Shown here one piece after another: positions 26,878-35,795 of a stretch of 50,926 bases of DNA (positions are counted from its first letter, which is position 1; each line of letters opens with the position of its first letter). The translations under genes were made by a program, and so were the position numbers. The DNA is taken from positions 1-50,926 of the forward strand of contig NZ_VFEU01000034.1 of NCBI RefSeq assembly GCF_007858255.1, in the 5' to 3' direction. A model generated the notes under the pieces. That model ran no database searches and was not told the DNA's origin. It worked only from the letters and a program-made list of their open reading frames with translations. Source of the DNA: Pseudomonas rhodesiae. Lineage in GTDB: Bacteria; Pseudomonadota; Gammaproteobacteria; Pseudomonadales; Pseudomonadaceae.

Positions 26878-27813
26878 ATGCTCACCCCACCTTTTGTGAT
26901 CGACCAGACCCAGGCCCGCGAACACCTGGCCCGCCTCGACGTACCGCAGATCCTGCGCGCGCTGTTCCGCGATCTGGCTGCCGGGCACGCGGTGCAGCCG
27001 GCGCAGCAGCTTGTGCAATTCCCCAACGGCGCCGGTGATTTCATCAACTACCTCGGTGTGTTGGCCAATGAGGGTGTGTATGGGGTCAAGACTTCGCCCT
27101 ACATCGTGCGCGAACAAGGGCCACTGGTAACGGCGTGGACGCTGCTGATGTCGATGCACACCGGCCAGCCGTTGTTGTTGTGCGACGCCGCCGAACTGAC
27201 CACCGCGCGCACCGCCGCCACTACGGCGTTGGCGGTGGGCGCACTGGCCGCACCGCAGGCCCAACGCTTGGCGATTATCGGCAGCGGCAAAGTCGCCCAG
27301 GCCCATGTGCAGTATGTGAAGAACCTGCGGGACTGGCAGAGCATCCGTCTGTTTTCGCCCAGCGCGGTCACGGCCAATCACGACGCCCTCCACTGCCTGG
27401 ACCCGCGCCTGAGCATCGCCGCCAGCTGCGAGGCTGCCGTGGACAACGCCGATGTGATCCTGCTGTGTACCTCCTCGGCGGGCCCCGTGCTCGACCCGAC
27501 ACGCCTGAGCAAACCGGCGCTGATCACCTCCATCAGCACCAACGCCCCGCGCGCCCATGAAGTGCCGCCCCACAGCCTCACGGGCATGCAGGTGTTCTGC
27601 GACTATCGCCAGACCACCCCCACCGCAGCCGGCGAAATGCTGATCGCCGCCGAACAGCACGGCTGGCACCCCCGCATGGTCCTAGGCGACCTACCCGAGC
27701 TGCTCAGTGACCTGGTGCCGCGCCCGACCTATGATCGCCACGTATTCTTCCGTTCCATCGGCCTGGGCCTGGAAGACATCGCCCTGGCCAATGCCCTCTG
27801 GAGACAGCTATGA
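26878..27813 (+). CDS. dauB: DauB, NAD(P)-dependent anabolic L-arginine dehydrogenase
   Basis: Ornithine-cyclodeaminase/mu-crystallin family protein of 311 residues. In the dau pathway it reductively aminates 2-ketoarginine to L-arginine after DauA oxidizes D-arginine. The Rossmann motif is RLAIIGSGKVAQAHVQYV; the substrate-side stretch is YGVKTSPYIVREQGPLVTAW. GGAG lies before the ATG. It overlaps dauA by four bases (ATGA). The assignment relies on gene order with dauA and dauR, since the family alone would not fix the substrate. Confidence 0.88.
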   Translation: MLTPPFVIDQTQAREHLARLDVPQILRALFRDLAAGHAVQPAQQLVQFPNGAGDFINYLGVLANEGVYGVKTSPYIVREQGPLVTAWTLLMSMHTGQPLLLCDAAELTTARTAATTALAVGALAAPQAQRLAIIGSGKVAQAHVQYVKNLRDWQSIRLFSPSAVTANHDALHCLDPRLSIAASCEAAVDNADVILLCTSSAGPVLDPTRLSKPALITSISTNAPRAHEVPPHSLTGMQVFCDYRQTTPTAAGEMLIAAEQHGWHPRMVLGDLPELLSDLVPRPTYDRHVFFRSIGLGLEDIALANALWRQL

Positions 27814-28943
27814 ACCACGCGGACTACCTCATCATCGGCGGTGGCATTGCCGGCGCCTCCACGGGGTTCTGGTTATCGCCCCACGGCAAGGTGATCGTGC
27901 TGGAACGTGAAAGCCACCCGGCCTATCACTCCACCGGGCGTTCGGCGGCGCTCTATACCGCCGCCTATGGCACCCCGCAAGTGCGCGCGCTGACCCTGGC
28001 CAGCCGCGACTTTTTCGACCATCCGCCTGCCGGTTTCTGTGAACACCCGCTGCTCACGCCACGGGGCGAAATGACCGTGGACTTCAGCGGCGACCCGGCC
28101 GAATTGAACGCGCAATATCTGAGCGCCAAGGCTACTGTGGAGCAGGTCGTGCAACTGAGCGCCGATGAAGCCTGTGAGATGTTACCGATCCTGCGGCGGG
28201 AAAAAGTCCATGGCGCGATCTACGACCCCACCGCCAGCGACATCGACACCGACGCCCTGCACCAAGGCTATCTGCGCGGTATCCGGCGCAATGGCGGCGA
28301 CGTGCGCACCGACAGCGAGGTGCTGGGCTTGAGTCGCGACAGTGCCGGGCTCTGGCAGGTCAGCACCCAGGACGCCACCTTCACCGCGCCAATCATCATC
28401 AACGCCGCCGGCGCCTGGGCCGACCATATCGGCGGACTGGCCGGCGCCGCATCCATCGGCCTGCAACCCAAGCGCCGCTCGGCATTTATCTTCGCCGGCC
28501 CCGAAGGCGTGGACAGCCATGCCTGGCCGATGCTGGTAGCGCTGGACGAAGCCTTCTACATGAAGCCCGACGCTGGCATGTTCCTCGGCTCGCCGGCCAA
28601 TGCCGACCCGGTGCAGGCACAGGATGTGCAGCCCGAAGAGTTGGATATCGCCATGGGCATCTACCAGATCGAAGAAGCCACCACCCTGAGCATCCGCCGC
28701 CCCACTCGCACCTGGGCCGGGCTGCGCAGTTTTGTGCACGATGGCGATCTGCTCAGCGGCTTCGATCCCCAGGTGCCGGGGCTGTACTGGGTCGCGGCGC
28801 AAGGCGGTTATGGCATTCAGACTTCACCGGCCATGGGCCAGGCCAGCGCGGCACTGGTGCGCGGAGTACCGCTGCCCCAGGCACTGACCCGCTTCGGTCT
28901 GGACGCTGATATGCTTTCCCCCGCCCGCCTGGAGCCCCATTGA
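27810..28943 (+). CDS. dauA: FAD-dependent D-arginine dehydrogenase
   Basis: Flavoprotein of 377 residues oxidizing D-arginine (and other D-amino acids) to the 2-keto acid. The dinucleotide motif is ADYLIIGGGIAGASTGFWL. The sequence follows P. aeruginosa DauA closely (HSTGRSAALYTAAYGTPQVR, LGLQPKRRSAFIF-like and GGYGIQTSPAMGQASAALVR). It is translationally coupled to dauB upstream and dauR downstream. Confidence 0.95.
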   Translation: MNHADYLIIGGGIAGASTGFWLSPHGKVIVLERESHPAYHSTGRSAALYTAAYGTPQVRALTLASRDFFDHPPAGFCEHPLLTPRGEMTVDFSGDPAELNAQYLSAKATVEQVVQLSADEACEMLPILRREKVHGAIYDPTASDIDTDALHQGYLRGIRRNGGDVRTDSEVLGLSRDSAGLWQVSTQDATFTAPIIINAAGAWADHIGGLAGAASIGLQPKRRSAFIFAGPEGVDSHAWPMLVALDEAFYMKPDAGMFLGSPANADPVQAQDVQPEELDIAMGIYQIEEATTLSIRRPTRTWAGLRSFVHDGDLLSGFDPQVPGLYWVAAQGGYGIQTSPAMGQASAALVRGVPLPQALTRFGLDADMLSPARLEPH

Positions 28944-29569
28944 TGAACACCGCCGAACACGACAAAGCCCTGCAGAATTTCCGCGCGATTGCCGATGCGA
29001 TCGCCACGCTGTTTTTCCCCCACGCCGAAGTAGTGCTGCATGACCTGCGCACACAAACCGTCGATTACATCGCCAACAACCTGTCCAAACGCGCCATCGG
29101 CGATGACTCGGCGCTGGAGGACATGCTCAGCGAGGAAATCAGCGAAGTGAATATCGGCCCGTACGAAAAGCTCAACTGGGACGGTCAGAAAATTCGCAGC
29201 CTGAGCACTGTCCTGCGCGACGCCCAGGATCGTCCGTTGGCGGTGCTGTGCATCAACTTGAATATCTCCCTGTTCGAAAACGCCAAGGCTGCGCTGGACC
29301 TGTTCCTGTCACCGAGCAAACTGATCCCGCAGCCGGACGCCCTGTTTCGCGATGACTGGCAGGAGCGCATCAACACCTTCCTCCACGCTTGGCTGCGCGA
29401 ACGTCAACTGAGCCTGAACCTGCTGACCCGCGACCACAAACGCGAACTGGTACTGGCGCTGCACGCCGAAGGCGCGTTCAAGGGCAAGAGCGCCTCGAAC
29501 TACGTGGCCAATGTATTGGGCATGGGGCGGGCCACGGTCTACAAGCACTTGAAGGAGCTCAAGGGCTGA
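28943..29569 (+). CDS. dauR: DauR, YheO-type transcriptional regulator
   Basis: Protein of 208 residues with an N-terminal PAS-like YheO domain (about 10-120, FRAIADAIATLFFPHAEVVLHDL) and a C-terminal HTH_22 helix-turn-helix (KSASNYVANVLGMGRATVYKHL). Same size and position as DauR, the repressor of dauBAR relieved by 2-ketoarginine. The ATG overlaps the dauA stop (TGATG). Confidence 0.9.
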   Translation: MNTAEHDKALQNFRAIADAIATLFFPHAEVVLHDLRTQTVDYIANNLSKRAIGDDSALEDMLSEEISEVNIGPYEKLNWDGQKIRSLSTVLRDAQDRPLAVLCINLNISLFENAKAALDLFLSPSKLIPQPDALFRDDWQERINTFLHAWLRERQLSLNLLTRDHKRELVLALHAEGAFKGKSASNYVANVLGMGRATVYKHLKELKG

Positions 29570-29612
29570 TCGAATGAGGTAACGGGCCTGATTGCAGTGG
29601 TGACTGACATTT

Positions 29613-30193
29613 ATCGGGGGCAAGCCCCCTCCCACACTTGGAGCACCAGGCACCAGCCATACCCTGTGGAACAGGAAATTGCCTGTAGGAGGAGGCCTGC
29701 CCTCTCCCACACTTGGAGCACCGGGCATCAGCCATACCCTGTGAAAGGGGAATTGCCTGTGGGAGGAGGCCCTCTCCCACACTTGGAACACCGGGCATCA
29801 GCCATACGCTGTGGAAGGGGAATTGCCTGTGGGAGGAGGCCCTCTCCCACACTTGGAGCACCGGGCATCAGCCATACGCTGTGGAAGGGGAATTGCCTGT
29901 GGGAGGAGGCCCTCTCCCACACTTGGAGCACCGGGCATCAGCCATACCCTGTGGAAGGGGAATTGCCTGTGGGAGGAGGCCCCCTCCCACACTTGGAGCA
30001 CCAGGCACCAGCCATACCCTGTGGAACAGGGAATTGCCTGTAGGAGGAGGCCTGCCCTCTCCCACACTTGGAGCACCGGGCATCAGTCATACCCTGTGAA
30101 AGGGGAATTGCCTGTGGGAGGAGGCCCTCTCCCACACTTGGAGCACCGGGCATCAGCCATACCCTGTGGGAGGGGGCTTGCCCCCGATGGCGG
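29613..30193. repeat. REP-derived tandem satellite, eight 70/75-bp units
   Basis: Units start at 29631, 29706, 29776, 29846, 29916, 29986, 30061 and 30131, so lengths are 75, 70, 70, 70, 70, 75 and 70. Each begins cccacacttggagcacc and ends in a degenerate REP hairpin (tgtgggagg...cctctccca). Units 1-2 and 6-7 share the same variants (accaggcacc with taggaggaggcctg, then gtgaaagg), so the array grew by duplication of blocks. It is bounded by a full REP on each side (29613-29636 and 30165-30193) in opposite orientation. Units are not multiples of three, and no spacers vary as in CRISPR. It fills the space between dauR and the convergent binding-protein gene. Confidence 0.9.
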
Positions 30194-30197
30194 TCTT

Positions 30198-30974
30198 TCA
30201 GTCGCCGTAGATATCCGACTTGAAGTACTGCTGGGAGATTTTCTGATACTCGCCACTGGCGCGAATCCCGTCGATGGCACTGTTGAGTTCGCTGACCAAC
30301 GCGGTATTGCCCTTACGCACCGCGATTCCCGCGCCTTCACCCACGTATTTCGGGTCTTTGAGTTCCGGGCCGACAAAGGCATAGCGCTTGCCCCGCGGCA
30401 TCTGCAGGAAGTCGTTCAATGGGATGGTGTCGGCAAAGATCGCATCCAGGCGCCCCGCCGCCAGGTCCATGTAGATTTCTTCGTTATTGCTGTAACGCTT
30501 GACGTTGATGCCCTTGGGCTCGAACACCTCGGTGGCGTAACGGTCGGTGGTGGTGGCGCGCTGCACGCCGACGGTCTTGCCCTTGAGGCTGGCGTACTGG
30601 TCATCCACCACCGCGCCGTCCTTCATCACCAGGCGCGATGAAGTGAAGTAGTACTTGTGGGTGAAATCCACCGACTTCTTACGGTCTTCGTTAATGGTCA
30701 TGGACGACAAGGCCATGTCGATTTTCTTCACTTTGAGGGAAGGAATCAGACCATCGAACTCGCCTTCGACCCACACACACTTGACCTTCATCTGCGCACA
30801 CAGGGCATTGCCGATGTCGTAGTCGAAGCCGACGATCTTGCCCTCCTCGGTCTTGGAGGCAAACGGCGGATATGCCGCTTCGATGCCAATACGCAGGGTC
30901 TGCTCGGAGGCCAGCACATGGCTGGACGCAAACAGGCTGAGGGCCAGGGCGGGGATCAGGGCGCGTTTCTTCAT
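30198..30974 (-). CDS. Arginine-type ABC transporter substrate-binding protein
   Basis: Periplasmic SBP_bac_3 protein of 258 residues. The signal peptide MKKRALIPALALSLFASSHVLA is followed by the mature start EQTLRIGIEAAYPPFASK. The basic-amino-acid family landmarks GFDYDIGNALCAQM and FDGLIPSLKVKKIDMALSSM are present. Its position next to dauBAR and the shared palindrome in its promoter suggest D- or L-arginine uptake. No permease or ATPase genes accompany it, so it may work with a transporter encoded elsewhere. Confidence 0.92.
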   Translation of the reverse strand: MKKRALIPALALSLFASSHVLASEQTLRIGIEAAYPPFASKTEEGKIVGFDYDIGNALCAQMKVKCVWVEGEFDGLIPSLKVKKIDMALSSMTINEDRKKSVDFTHKYYFTSSRLVMKDGAVVDDQYASLKGKTVGVQRATTTDRYATEVFEPKGINVKRYSNNEEIYMDLAAGRLDAIFADTIPLNDFLQMPRGKRYAFVGPELKDPKYVGEGAGIAVRKGNTALVSELNSAIDGIRASGEYQKISQQYFKSDIYGD

Positions 30975-31048
30975 GGAGGTTTCTCGCAAGTTGTTGTGGG
31001 TTTTGGCAAGAGTGAAGAAAAAATGCAGCGTTGCCTTTGTACTTATAA

Positions 31049-31061
31049 ATCCATACTGGAC
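31049..31061. promoter_or_regulatory. Second candidate DauR site
   Basis: ATCCA-TAC-TGGAC, read on the minus strand as AAAAGTCCAGTATGGAT, matches the palindrome before dauB at nearly every position. It lies about 75 bases upstream of the binding-protein start. Confidence 0.5.
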
Positions 31062-31174
31062 TTTTATGTACAACCCGTCAAATCCACCTCGTCGCTCCCT
31101 TTCGGAAGATACTAATTTGAACGTTCACGCACCCCACTCCCTCAATACTGAAGGACGACCTGGAGGTAAGCGCC

Positions 31175-31471
31175 ATGGCAGCAAACAAGCGTCAAGCGTC
31201 GCAACCATCCGATTGGGATGCACAACTGGCAAGAAACACCGAACTGTTTTTCGAAGCCGACCGCCTGGAGCAGGCGGCCTACGACATTATCGGCACCAGC
31301 CTGGCGGATGCCGCCGCGTGGTTGCGCTTTACCGAGGCCAAGCAGGTGGCCGACGCCAAGCGCACCGAGGCATATCAGGACCTGATGCGCATTCGCCGCG
31401 CCATGGAGCAGGAACGTGCCGACCCGCGTCCGCCCAAAACCGCGGAGCAAAAAAAACCCGACGGCACATGA
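31175..31471 (+). CDS. Hypothetical protein
   Basis: Charged 98-residue protein (MAANKRQASQPSDWDAQLAR...) that is mostly helical, with many Ala, Glu, Arg and Lys and no signal peptide or membrane segment. GGAGG with good spacing supports the ATG. I do not recognise the family. Its last codons lie inside the hairpin that terminates the opposite-strand dehydratase operon. Confidence 0.7.
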   Translation: MAANKRQASQPSDWDAQLARNTELFFEADRLEQAAYDIIGTSLADAAAWLRFTEAKQVADAKRTEAYQDLMRIRRAMEQERADPRPPKTAEQKKPDGT

Positions 31472-31484
31472 CTGCGCGGTCGGG
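31449..31484 (-). terminator. Intrinsic terminator of the dehydratase/MFS operon
   Basis: Minus strand: CCCGAC...GTCGGG stem followed by eight Ts (plus-strand A-run 31449-31456), 19 bases after the dehydratase stop. It overlaps the 3' end of the convergent hypothetical gene. Confidence 0.8.
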
Positions 31485-31502
31485 CAAACGAAGCGACCAG
31501 CT

Positions 31503-32777
31503 TCAATAACGGGGTTTGACGGCTTTCCAATCGGGCTGATAGCGCTGCATCTGTTTCACGTCATCGCGCTGGCGGATACCGCAGCTCAGGTACTGATCAT
31601 GCAGCTTGCCCAACTGGTCATGGTCCAGCTCAAGACCCAGGCCGGGGGCGCGGGTGAGCTGCACACAGCCGTCGACAATCGGCACTTTGCCACCCTTGAT
31701 CACCTCCTCGTCCGGCTCTTGCCAGGGGTAGTGGGTGTCGCAGGCGTAGTCAAGATTGGGCACCGAAGCCGCCACATGGGCCATCGCCATCAGGCTGATG
31801 CCCAGGTGCGAATTGGAGTGCATCGACACGCCCAGGCCGAAGGTCTGGCACATCCTGGCGAGCACCTGGGTGTCACGCAGGCCGCCCCAGTAATGGTGGT
31901 CCGCAAGCACGATCTGCACACTGTTTTGCGCCACGCTGCGGCGAAACTCATCAAAGTCGGTGACCACCATGTTGGTCGCCAACGCTAACCCGGTGCGTTT
32001 GTGCAGGTCGGCCATGCCATCGAGGCCGGGGGTCGGATCTTCGTAATACTGCAGGTCGTCGCCCAGCAACTCGGCCATGCGGATTGCCGTGTCGAGGGAC
32101 CAGTTGCCATTCGGGTCGATGCGCAGCGGCACGCCTGGGAAGGCTTTTTTCAGCGCCTTGATACACGCCACTTCATGCTCGGGGTCCAGTGCACCGGCCT
32201 TGAGTTTGATGCTTTTGAAACCGTAGCTGTCGATCATGTGCCGGGCCTGGGCGACGATCTGCTGCTCATTAAGCGCCTCGCCCCAGTGGTCGGGTGCGTA
32301 GGGCGAATCGACATGCTCGGCGTATTTGAAGAACAGATAGGCACTGAAAGGGATGCGTTCGCGGATCGCCCCACCCAGCAGGTCCACCAGTGGCACATTC
32401 AAGGCATGGGCTTGCAAGTCGAGTAAGGCCACTTCGAACGCCGAATTAGCATTGCTCACGGCTTTGCTGGCGTGGGAACCCGGTGCCAGTTCGGCTCCGG
32501 GCAGGCTTGTGGGTGCATGGGCGGCCACGGTGGCCTGGACGATGGCGCGCAGGCCGTTGAGGTTGAACGGATCGAGCCCGATCAACTGCGGTTGCACCCG
32601 TTGCTGGATCGCCAGCGCCGGGGCATCGCCGTAGCTTTCGCCAAGGCCGATATAGCCGGTGTCACTCTCCACTTCGATGATTGAGCGCAGGGCAAAGGGT
32701 TCATGGATACCGCTGGCGTTAAGCAACGGCGGATCGCGAAAAGCGATCGGGGTGACGGTGACGCGGACGATTTTCAA
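31503..32777 (-). CDS. Glucarate-dehydratase-like enolase superfamily enzyme
   Basis: Cytoplasmic Mg-dependent acid-sugar dehydratase of 424 residues. The glucarate dehydratase subgroup pattern is readable: KxK in SIKLKAGAL, metal ligands in LRIDPNGNW (Asp) and YYEDPTPG (Glu), then TNMVVTDFDEF, VLADHHYWGG and the catalytic His in MHSNSHLG. Length is a little below classical GudD, so another C6 or C5 diacid is possible. It overlaps the upstream MFS gene by four bases. Confidence 0.88.
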   Translation of the reverse strand: MKIVRVTVTPIAFRDPPLLNASGIHEPFALRSIIEVESDTGYIGLGESYGDAPALAIQQRVQPQLIGLDPFNLNGLRAIVQATVAAHAPTSLPGAELAPGSHASKAVSNANSAFEVALLDLQAHALNVPLVDLLGGAIRERIPFSAYLFFKYAEHVDSPYAPDHWGEALNEQQIVAQARHMIDSYGFKSIKLKAGALDPEHEVACIKALKKAFPGVPLRIDPNGNWSLDTAIRMAELLGDDLQYYEDPTPGLDGMADLHKRTGLALATNMVVTDFDEFRRSVAQNSVQIVLADHHYWGGLRDTQVLARMCQTFGLGVSMHSNSHLGISLMAMAHVAASVPNLDYACDTHYPWQEPDEEVIKGGKVPIVDGCVQLTRAPGLGLELDHDQLGKLHDQYLSCGIRQRDDVKQMQRYQPDWKAVKPRY

Positions 32778-34168
32778 GAGGCGGCTCCCTGTGGGCCTGG
32801 ACGCAAGGCGTGATGATGGGCGGACGTGGGCGGCACATCGCCGTGCGGCGCGGTTCGGGCAAAAAACACCAGCACCGCCGCCACCAGCGAGGTCGCTGCC
32901 AGGCCATACAGCCCGCCCTCGATGGAACCAGTGGTCTGCTCAAGCAGGCCGAAGGTGGTGGGCGCAACAAAACCTCCGAGGTTGCCCACCGAATTGATCA
33001 AGGCGATCACTGCTGCCGCAATCCGCGCATCCAGATAACCCTGGGGGATGGGCCAAAACAGCGCCGAGGCGGCTTTGAATCCAATCGCCGCAAAACAGAT
33101 CGCAACAAAGGCGAACACCGGCCCGCCAACGGTCGACATAAACATGCCCAGCGCCGCGATCACCAGCATCAGTGCGACCCAAGCCTGCTGGTGCTTCCAC
33201 TTGCTGGCCAGGGAGGCAAAGCCGTACATCGCGACGATGGAAATCAACCACGGAATTGAATTGAACAGGCCCACCTGGAAGTCCCCCAGGTTGCCCATTT
33301 TCTTGATCATGCTCGGTAGCCAAAACGTGGCGCCGTAGATGGTCAGGGCAATCGAGAAGTAGATAAAACAAAACAGCGCGATCTGTTTGTCGGCCAGCAG
33401 CTTGAACATCGACGGGCGGCTGACCTGGGCCGCTTCACGCGCCTGCTGCTCATGGTCGATGGCGCTGACCAATGCGTATTTTTCTTGCGCGCTGAGCCAG
33501 GTCGCCTCGCGGGGATGGGACTGCAGCCAACACCACACAAACCCGCAGAGCACGATGGAGGCAAACCCCTCGATCAGGAACATCCACTGCCAGCCGTGCA
33601 GGCTCAGGCCGCTCACGTTCAGCAGCGCACCCGACACCGGCCCGGAAATCACCGAGGCGATGGCCGAGCCGCTCAAAAATACCGCCATGGCCTTGCCACG
33701 CTCGGCGGCCGGCAGCCACTGGGTGAAGTAATAAATGATGCCGGGGAAAAACCCCGCTTCGGCGGCGCCGAGAATAAAGCGCAGCACGTAGAAACTCGTC
33801 TCGCCCTGCACAAAGGCCATGGCCATCGCGGCCGCGCCCCAGGTGAACATGATGCGCGTCAGCCAGGCCCGTGCGCCGTAGCGTTGCAACAACAGATTGG
33901 ACGGCACTTCGAAAATCGCATACCCAATGAAAAACAACCCGGCACCCAGACCGTAGGCCGCTGCGCCAATTCCCAGGTCGGTCTCCATGTGGCTGCGCAC
34001 AAAGCCGATGTTGACCCGGTCGATGTAGTTGACGATAAACATCACCACGAACAGCGGCAGCACATGGCGCTTGACCTTGGCGGCCGCGCGGGCAAGCACG
34101 GCGGGGTCCGGCGGATTGTGGAAGGTATCCAAGAGCGACTCCCGATGATTGTTTTTGTAGGGACGCAT
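32774..34168 (-). CDS. MFS transporter, anion:cation symporter family
   Basis: Inner-membrane transporter of up to 464 residues with 12 segments. The family motif NYIDRVNIGFVRSHME in the first helix region and GAAEAGFFPGIIYYF are typical of sugar-acid and organic-anion symporters (GudP/GarP/PhT types). It likely imports the substrate of the coupled dehydratase. The ATG at 34168 has no clear ribosome site. A TTG at 34132, preceded by GGGAG, is an alternative that would remove 12 residues. Confidence 0.9.
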   Translation of the reverse strand: MRPYKNNHRESLLDTFHNPPDPAVLARAAAKVKRHVLPLFVVMFIVNYIDRVNIGFVRSHMETDLGIGAAAYGLGAGLFFIGYAIFEVPSNLLLQRYGARAWLTRIMFTWGAAAMAMAFVQGETSFYVLRFILGAAEAGFFPGIIYYFTQWLPAAERGKAMAVFLSGSAIASVISGPVSGALLNVSGLSLHGWQWMFLIEGFASIVLCGFVWCWLQSHPREATWLSAQEKYALVSAIDHEQQAREAAQVSRPSMFKLLADKQIALFCFIYFSIALTIYGATFWLPSMIKKMGNLGDFQVGLFNSIPWLISIVAMYGFASLASKWKHQQAWVALMLVIAALGMFMSTVGGPVFAFVAICFAAIGFKAASALFWPIPQGYLDARIAAAVIALINSVGNLGGFVAPTTFGLLEQTTGSIEGGLYGLAATSLVAAVLVFFARTAPHGDVPPTSAHHHALRPGPQGAAS

Positions 34169-34238
34169 CGATCATGGACGCCGGCCATTGTTCCCGTCTA
34201 ATCTAACTTGGCATGGGATTGATACCGGGATTAGATCA

Positions 34239-35138
34239 ATGTTCGAGTTGACGCAACTGCGCTGCTTTACCACGGTGGCCACCGAGCTGAATTTCCGCCG
34301 CGCCGCCGAACGCCTGAACATGACCCAACCGCCGCTGAGCCGGCAGATCCAATTGCTTGAGCATCATTTGGGCGTGGCGTTGTTTGCGCGGACTACCCGC
34401 AGCGTCACCCTCACCGCCGCCGGCCGGGCGTTTTTCATCGAAGCGCAGAACCTGCTCGAACGCGCCCAACAAGCGGCAATCACCGCGCGACGCTTTGCCG
34501 AAGGCGACATTGGTACGGTCAATATCAGCTTCGTCGGCAGCGCGGTGTATGAGTTTCTGCCCAAGGTGATTGCCGAAGCGCGGCTCAAGCAGCCCCAGGT
34601 CAAAATCGACCTGTCGGAGATGAACACCTATCAGCAATACGAAGCCCTGCGCGCGAGGCGCATCGACCTGGGCATCGTGCGCGCGCCGTTGCTGGAACCG
34701 GGCTACGCCACCGAATGCCTGGTGCGCGAGCCCTTTGTGCTGGCGGTGCCGAGCGCGCATCGCCTGGCCCATGCCGAGTCGGTCAGCGTGCAGGACCTGG
34801 ACGCGCAACCTTTCCTGATGTACGCCCACGCCGCCTACCCGCCGTTCAACGAACTGCTTACCGGCCTGCTGCGCTCGGCGCGCGTCGCGCCGGACTACGT
34901 GCAATGGCTGGGCTCCTCACTGACCATCCTGGCCCTGGTCAATGCCGGCATGGGCCTGGCCCTGGTACCGCGTTGCGCCAGCAGCGTGGTGTTCAAAAAC
35001 GTAGTGTTCCGCGACATTGATCTAGGCGAAGGGGCGCAAAGCGAACTGCACCTGATCTGGCGCGAAGACAACGACAACCCGGCATTCGCAATGCTGCTGG
35101 AGGGCATCCGCAACGCCGTGCGCGAGGGTTGGGCCTGA
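34239..35138 (+). CDS. LysR-family regulator of the sugar-acid operon
   Basis: Regulator of 299 residues starting MFELTQLRCFTTVATELNF. It has the helix-turn-helix FRRAAERLNMTQPPLSRQI and a BenM/CatR-like effector domain (VNISFVGSAVYEFLPKVI). It is divergent from the MFS/dehydratase operon over 70 bases containing ATCTAACTTGGCATGGGATTGAT-like symmetry. It probably activates that operon in response to the acid sugar. Confidence 0.88.
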   Translation: MFELTQLRCFTTVATELNFRRAAERLNMTQPPLSRQIQLLEHHLGVALFARTTRSVTLTAAGRAFFIEAQNLLERAQQAAITARRFAEGDIGTVNISFVGSAVYEFLPKVIAEARLKQPQVKIDLSEMNTYQQYEALRARRIDLGIVRAPLLEPGYATECLVREPFVLAVPSAHRLAHAESVSVQDLDAQPFLMYAHAAYPPFNELLTGLLRSARVAPDYVQWLGSSLTILALVNAGMGLALVPRCASSVVFKNVVFRDIDLGEGAQSELHLIWREDNDNPAFAMLLEGIRNAVREGWA

Positions 35139-35336
35139 ACGCGAAGCTACCTGCACGAACACACCGACTGCCGACAGTCATCCAATCCTCTCGAATACTT
35201 GCCTGATCCTCCGAACTTTCAGGTGCTCGGATAGATAGCCCTTGCGCAGTCGACTAGAGTTCGACGATGGGCGCTCTATCGCCCTCCCTATAAGAAAAAC
35301 CGTACCCCTAACCGAAGATCAGCAGGTGAGCCAGCC

Positions 35337-35795
35337 ATGGAGCTACGAATCAACCAGAAGACCTACCAGGTCGATGCCGACGCCGACACGCCGTTGCTGT
35401 GGGTGATCCGCGATGACTTGGGGCTGACCGGCACCAAGTACGGCTGCGGTCTGGCTCAATGTGGCGCCTGCTCGGTGCTGGTGGACGGCAACGTGGTGCG
35501 TGCGTGCGTGACGCCGGTGGCCGGGGTGGTGGGCCGTGAGGTCACCACCATCGAAGCGATCGAAGCCGATGAGGTCGGCAAACGCGTGGTCAGCGCCTGG
35601 GTCGAGCATCAAGTGGCGCAGTGCGGTTACTGCCAGTCCGGGCAGGTGATGGCTGCCACGGCGCTGCTCAAGCACACCCCGGCGCCCACGGTGGAGCAGA
35701 TCGATGCGGCGATGGTCAACCTGTGCCGCTGCGGCACCTACAACGCCATTCACGCCGCCGTGCAGGACCTGGCCACCGGGAAGGAGCACGCCTGA
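35337..35795 (+). CDS. Molybdenum hydroxylase 2Fe-2S subunit (IorA-like)
   Basis: Protein of 152 residues with two [2Fe-2S] clusters. The plant-type ferredoxin motif is GCGLAQCGACSVLVDG and the C-terminal helical cluster uses QCGYCQSGQ and NLCRCGTY. It relays electrons from the molybdopterin subunit to the cytochrome. It has no signal peptide of its own, so it is probably exported folded with the Tat-targeted large subunit. One-base overlap with the next gene (TGATG). Confidence 0.94.
   Translation: MELRINQKTYQVDADADTPLLWVIRDDLGLTGTKYGCGLAQCGACSVLVDGNVVRACVTPVAGVVGREVTTIEAIEADEVGKRVVSAWVEHQVAQCGYCQSGQVMAATALLKHTPAPTVEQIDAAMVNLCRCGTYNAIHAAVQDLATGKEHA

Noticed and set aside
29597..30153. Repetitive proline/histidine-rich proteins encoded across the satellite
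   Set aside because: Both strands and several frames give similar repetitive translations because the unit is not a multiple of three. No ribosome site and no codon bias were seen.
29613..30193. CRISPR array
   Set aside because: The repeat unit is 70-75 bases with no variable unique spacers and no cas genes. The internal palindromes are REP-like.
31175..31471. Toxin-antitoxin component
   Set aside because: There is no partner gene and no recognisable toxin or antitoxin motif; kept as hypothetical.
34239..34904. Antisense frame over the LysR gene as a separate protein
   Set aside because: The helix-turn-helix protein on the plus strand is complete and the antisense product has no family features.
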